This document shows, one piece after another, positions 5,639-8,890 of a stretch of 8,890 bases of DNA. The stretch comes from Bacillota bacterium. GTDB lineage: Bacteria > Bacillota > Bacilli > Alicyclobacillales > SLC66. The stretch covers positions 1-8,890 of the forward strand of contig JAJZZT010000435.1 in NCBI GenBank assembly GCA_021797415.1, read 5' to 3'. The position numbers and the translations under genes are program-made. A model generated the notes under the pieces. It was not told the origin of the DNA. It was given only the letters and a program-made list of their open reading frames with translations, and made no database searches. How positions within the stretch are numbered: position 1 is the first letter of the stretch; every line of letters starts with the position of its first letter.

Positions 5639-6862
5639 ATGGCAAGCCGCGGCCAACTGTATATCGAAATTGCCGACGTTTTGCGGGAAGAGATCAGAAA
5701 CGGTTTCTATTCAGACACAATGATCATGGAAAAAGAGTTGCAAAAGCGGTTTGAGGTAAGCGCTTCCACTGTGAAGATGGCTTTGGTCGTCCTCGCAAAG
5801 GAGAATTTGATCACGCGTATTCCCGGCAGAGGAACATTCGCCCGACAGAGTGGACCGAGTACTGTGCTGGAGGAGCCGCTCGCACCGGGAAAACGGATCA
5901 AGACAGGGCTGGTGGGAGTTCTTTTGCCCACAATGCGAGGGCCGGTTTTTAACCATTTGTTGTACGGCATTTTGGCTGAGGCTCCCGATCACGGAATGAA
6001 CCCAGTGATCGGACTGACAAGTAGCAACACGCAACGGGAAACTGAACTGATTGCCCGGTTTCATCAACTTAATGTAGACGGGCTGTTGCTGTGGCCCGCT
6101 GAAGGAGAACAGTACAACGACATGCTGCTTCAACTGCACATGTCGTCGTTTCCCATGGTACTCGTCGATCGCTGGCTGCCGGGTCTGAACATCTCCCGCG
6201 TGACGGCCGACCACCGTTCCGGCGCACGTGAAGCCGTCCGGTATCTGTTTGAATTGGGTCATAAAAAAATTGCGTTTCTCTCTGTAGGTTCAAAATATCC
6301 AGACTATACGCAAAGTGTGAACGAACGGTTTCTTGGCTTTCTGGATGCGTATCGGGAGACGGACGGGGTTCTGGGCGGATCGGTGCGCTGGGTCCGGCCG
6401 TACGGTGCGGGTGAAAAGATGAAGGAACACATCGGGTGGATTGCGGAGCGATTGCAGGAAGACAGGGAAGTGACCGCTGTACTGTGCGTCGAAACGTACG
6501 ATCTGGAATGCGTCCGCCGCGCTGCGGAGGGACTGGGTCTGACGATTCCGGAGGATCTGTCCGCCATCGGCTTTGACGGAGGGAGCGGGGAAACGGACCG
6601 CATGAAGGGGTGGACTACGTACTTTGGCGACAAACAGTGGACCTGGATCGATCAATCTGAGGAACAAATAGGACGGGAGGCGGTGCGGCTTTTGCACGAT
6701 CTGATCGAATCCAAGTCCGAGGTGCGGCAGGTCATGATTCCGGCAAAGTTGTGTCCGGGCGACAGTGTGGGTTACCCAAATACCGCTCGCACGCACGGGA
6801 TTGGGAGTAAACCGGAAGGGGAACAGTCCTCGGTTGTCTCGTCTGCAGAGGAGCGAGGGTGA
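5639..6862 (+). CDS. GntR-type HTH / LacI-type sugar-binding chimeric transcriptional regulator (AraR-like architecture)
   Basis: The product is 407 residues. Residues 7-69 form a GntR winged helix: LYIEIADVLREEI, an S-x-S-T-V-K-x-A-L recognition helix, and a wing ending GRGTFA. After a linker of about 20 residues comes a periplasmic-binding-protein-like domain of the LacI/GalR type (about 90-390). It shows GLVGVLLPT, VDGLLLWP, FPMVLVDRWLPG, a V-T-A-D-H-R-S-G-A-R-E-A segment, LGHKKIAFLS and LSAIGFDGGSG. This GntR-plus-LacI arrangement is that of Bacillus subtilis AraR, a sugar-responsive repressor released from DNA by its ligand. The usual FDD of LacI proteins is FDG here, and the region after it is atypical. 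ATG 5639 is preferred over ATG 5603 because AAAGGAG lies 6 bases upstream. It probably controls the adjacent transporter; the inducing sugar is unknown. Confidence 0.92.
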   Translation: MASRGQLYIEIADVLREEIRNGFYSDTMIMEKELQKRFEVSASTVKMALVVLAKENLITRIPGRGTFARQSGPSTVLEEPLAPGKRIKTGLVGVLLPTMRGPVFNHLLYGILAEAPDHGMNPVIGLTSSNTQRETELIARFHQLNVDGLLLWPAEGEQYNDMLLQLHMSSFPMVLVDRWLPGLNISRVTADHRSGAREAVRYLFELGHKKIAFLSVGSKYPDYTQSVNERFLGFLDAYRETDGVLGGSVRWVRPYGAGEKMKEHIGWIAERLQEDREVTAVLCVETYDLECVRRAAEGLGLTIPEDLSAIGFDGGSGETDRMKGWTTYFGDKQWTWIDQSEEQIGREAVRLLHDLIESKSEVRQVMIPAKLCPGDSVGYPNTARTHGIGSKPEGEQSSVVSSAEERG

Positions 6863-7003
6863 ACAGAGTGCAGGGGAGGTGATGGACGGAGACGCGGCGA
6901 GTTTCGCAGGCAACAGAGGCGAGCGCGTTGGCAGTAAATGCGGAAGCTGTATTTGGCCATGACTGAAGATTTTGTAGAACGTCATTTGAAGGGGTGGAAA
7001 AAA

Positions 7004-8536
7004 TTGTCGTTGAAAATTAAGCAGAGAAAGACTCTGACGGCAGCCATTTCAGGCCTTGCAATCCTCTCTTTGTTGAATACGGAAGTGTTTGCAATCGCGC
7101 GCAGTCACGACGCGCAAGCGGGCAAGGAGCCGGCGCACCGTTCCGCAGCAAAGGTGAACCTGCCGAAATTGACGTATCACGGAACGATCACGATGTATGC
7201 GCAAGTGTACGAACCGCTCATCAAAGGGGTCAATTTTGGTCCGGGATCCCCACATCTGCAGGCTCTGAATGTGATGGCGGCGCAGTTTCATAAACTCTAT
7301 CCGAACATCACGATCAAGTTTTACTGGCCGTCGCTCGGCTACAACGTAACGACGCAGTGGCAGACAACCGAGGCCGCCGCCGGACAGATGCCGGATGTCT
7401 TCTGGCAGTTTTACTCCGCCATCGGTTCGGTCGGTCAGATTCCCGCCGACGCCGCGTATAATCTCGTTCCGTATTTCAACAAACCGGACCCGTTCATTTC
7501 AGGCAATAAGGCGTGGAAAGACATCATGCCGGGTTGGCTCCTGAACACGATCACACGCCCCAACGGAGCCATTTACGTACTGGATGGCGACGCCATGAAC
7601 GTCGGCTTTTTCTACAATAAAAATCTATTCAAAAAGGCCGGTATCGCTGGTCCGCCGAAGACCTGGCAGCAACTGATCAGCGACGCGCGCCAGCTCAAGG
7701 CCCACGGCATCATGCCCGGGGCGGACGTGCCGCAATTGGTGTGGTGGGATGCCGTCATGGGGAGCAATTTCCTGGGTCCGAAGGTGGCCGCATTGGCGTC
7801 CAAGCTATCCGTCGCATTCCACAACAACGGCAACGAGGTGGCCGCCGACCTCTATCGCATGGGCTACGAGAATGAAGCAAAGAATCCGGCCATGCTGGCC
7901 TGGCTGCCGGTGTTAAAAGAGCTGTACAACTACTGGAATCCTGCGCAGACTGCGATCAATCCAAACTCTGAACCGCCCAATGTCATCACCGGTTCCACGC
8001 TGTTTGAGGCAGGCAAGTCGGCCATGGTGTTCAACGGAACGTGGAACCAGTTTCCGCTGCAGGTCAAATTTCCGGTGGGGACGTTCCTGGTGCCGAGCCT
8101 CAAAGGCACAAGTCCATACGCGAGCACCCTGAATACGTACGGCGCGGCCGGCGGACCCGCGGACGGCTTTGAGTTCGGCATCTCTTCGCCGTTGGCGGAT
8201 CACACGATGACGCCGGCCAAGTTCAAGGCCGCATTGGCCTGGCTCCAGTTCATCGGGACACCCCAGCACGATCAGTACATCGTGAATGAGGGACAGATGG
8301 CGGTTCCGATCTTCAAAGGAACACAGCCGACACCGTCCATGAAGGGCATGATGTACCGCCCGGTCAATTCAACCCCCTGGGGTTTGTGGGGAACAAATTC
8401 CGGCAAGGTGATCTGGGATATCTTTCTTGAATATCTGGATAATCAGATGACCTTCCAGCAGGCGAAAACCAAGTTCGAAGCGGCTGAGGCATTGACTTAC
8501 AAGCATTGGGTAGCACAATATCACTGGAAATTTTAG
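7004..8536 (+). CDS. Extracellular solute-binding protein, family 1 (sugar ABC transporter)
   Basis: From TTG 7004 the product is 510 residues. The start puts a classic signal peptide at the N terminus: a basic MSLKIKQRK, a hydrophobic stretch to about residue 24, and a cleavage site after VFA (residue 30). AAGGGG (6989-6994) lies 9 bases upstream. ATG 6959 and ATG 6938 in the same frame are possible but would bury the signal sequence behind charged residues. Family hallmarks are PDVFW (130-134), the VGFFYNKNLFKKAGI segment from residue 200, PKTWQQL, and a late TPQHDQYIVNEGQMAVP stretch. It captures a sugar outside the membrane and delivers it to the permease encoded next. Unlike most Bacillota binding proteins, it has no lipobox cysteine. 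The start lies 141 bases after the regulator stop. A weak promoter (TTGGCA 6928, TATTTG 6950) is possible but unconvincing. Substrate unknown. Confidence 0.92.
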   Translation: MSLKIKQRKTLTAAISGLAILSLLNTEVFAIARSHDAQAGKEPAHRSAAKVNLPKLTYHGTITMYAQVYEPLIKGVNFGPGSPHLQALNVMAAQFHKLYPNITIKFYWPSLGYNVTTQWQTTEAAAGQMPDVFWQFYSAIGSVGQIPADAAYNLVPYFNKPDPFISGNKAWKDIMPGWLLNTITRPNGAIYVLDGDAMNVGFFYNKNLFKKAGIAGPPKTWQQLISDARQLKAHGIMPGADVPQLVWWDAVMGSNFLGPKVAALASKLSVAFHNNGNEVAADLYRMGYENEAKNPAMLAWLPVLKELYNYWNPAQTAINPNSEPPNVITGSTLFEAGKSAMVFNGTWNQFPLQVKFPVGTFLVPSLKGTSPYASTLNTYGAAGGPADGFEFGISSPLADHTMTPAKFKAALAWLQFIGTPQHDQYIVNEGQMAVPIFKGTQPTPSMKGMMYRPVNSTPWGLWGTNSGKVIWDIFLEYLDNQMTFQQAKTKFEAAEALTYKHWVAQYHWKF

Positions 8537-8540
8537 CCGT

Positions 8541-8577
8541 TTGCCGCCGTCCTGCTGTTGCGGCGGGACGGCGGCAA
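8541..8577 (+). promoter_or_regulatory. Strong intercistronic hairpin between binding-protein and permease genes
   Basis: TTGCCGCCGTCC (8541-8552) and GGACGGCGGCAA (8566-8577) form a perfect, GC-rich 12-bp stem with a 13-base loop, starting 4 bases after the stop codon. No T run follows, so full termination is unlikely. In transporter operons such structures protect the upstream mRNA from 3' decay or cause partial termination. Either would favour excess binding protein over permease. Confidence 0.65.
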
Positions 8578-8664
8578 AATGGGACAGGTCAGGGATGCCC
8601 CGTTCTGTCCCGGACAAATGAACGGCAGGAAACGCAGGGGGAGAAGGCGTGGAGGTGGAAGCAG

Positions 8665-8890
8665 ATGGCGATGGGAATGCCTGTGGGAGGCCATGTTCAG
8701 AAAGCAGTGCGAAAAGATATCCGTAAAGATGTCCGTACCGAAAAAAAGGAATGGACGGCCTATTTATTTTTGTTGCCCTGCCTGCTCTTTATCGGTGTGC
8801 TGAGTTATTACCCCGCCGTGCGAGCTCTGGTTGGCGCGTTCACATCCTGGAATGGCGTCGGGGCGGCGAAATGGGTTGGGGTGAGCAATT
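8665..8890 (+). CDS. Sugar ABC transporter permease, MalF/UgpA type (3' end outside window)
   Basis: The frame from ATG 8665 stays open to the window edge, giving 75 residues. GGAGG (8651-8655) lies 9 bases upstream. A basic, cytoplasmic N terminus of about 30 residues is followed by a first membrane helix (WTAYLFLLPCLLFIGVLSYY, 30-49) and the typical YPAVRALVGAFTSWNG and KWVGVSN continuation of family 1 sugar permeases. With the binding protein just upstream, it forms the inner-membrane channel of the importer. A second permease gene is expected downstream. The in-frame ATGs at codons 3 and 5 are less well spaced from the GGAGG. Confidence 0.9.
   Translation, partial: MAMGMPVGGHVQKAVRKDIRKDVRTEKKEWTAYLFLLPCLLFIGVLSYYPAVRALVGAFTSWNGVGAAKWVGVSN

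Noticed and set aside
6882..6962. 26-codon ORF with GGGGAGGTG before its ATG, between regulator and binding-protein genes
   Set aside because: GGAGG is only 2 bases from the ATG, too close to work well. A leader peptide cannot be excluded, but nothing supports it beyond the GGAGG.
6863..7003. CcpA (cre) site or operator before the binding-protein gene
   Set aside because: I scanned for the TGNAANCGNTNNCA pattern and for palindromes and found no acceptable match.
8558..8803. 81-codon ORF covering the start of the permease gene
   Set aside because: It overlaps the permease in another frame; the permease has a good ribosome binding site, a membrane helix and family motifs.

Overview
The window looks like a chromosomal stretch from a moderately GC-rich Bacillota (Firmicutes) bacterium, perhaps near the Alicyclobacillaceae. 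I infer this from strong GGAGG-type ribosome binding sites, SigA-like promoters, an AraR-like GntR/LacI chimeric regulator and a family 1 sugar ABC transporter. The genus is a guess. No rRNA, tRNA or CRISPR array was seen.

Layout. (1) Positions 1-2017 hold the 3' end of a long gene for a secreted or surface protein built from Ig-like beta-sandwich repeats; it runs in from upstream. (2) A convergent gap (2018-2196) has two hairpins, one of them a copy of a repeat seen again further on. (3) A lactonase-family beta-propeller gene lies on the minus strand (2197-3279) with its own promoter. (4) Divergent from it is a 241-codon gene of unknown function (3443-4168, DUF6904-like). It has low GC and no convincing start signals. 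(5) An AT-richer spacer follows, interrupted by a 329-bp non-coding element (4235-4563) with 41-bp imperfect terminal inverted repeats and a 5-bp target duplication (TAACA). It is packed with inverted copies of GGGGACATGGGATAA. (6) A P-loop phosphotransferase of the chloramphenicol phosphotransferase (CPT) type follows (4700-5317). (7) The right end is a sugar-uptake locus: a GntR-LacI chimeric regulator (5639-6862), an extracellular solute-binding protein (7004-8536), a strong intercistronic hairpin, and the start of an ABC permease (8665 to the window end).

How the genes work together. Regulator, binding protein and permease form one functional unit: a carbohydrate importer with its local sensor. 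A palindrome between the -35 and -10 boxes of the regulator promoter suggests autoregulation. The hairpin after the binding-protein gene probably keeps its expression above that of the permease. The lactonase may act in sugar-acid or pentose-phosphate metabolism but is transcribed separately. The middle region (3443-4568) reads as an accessory patch.

The most unusual item is the 329-bp MITE-like element. Its inner repeats can form alternative, mutually exclusive hairpins, and a solo relative of the repeat sits 2.2 kb away at 2090-2119.
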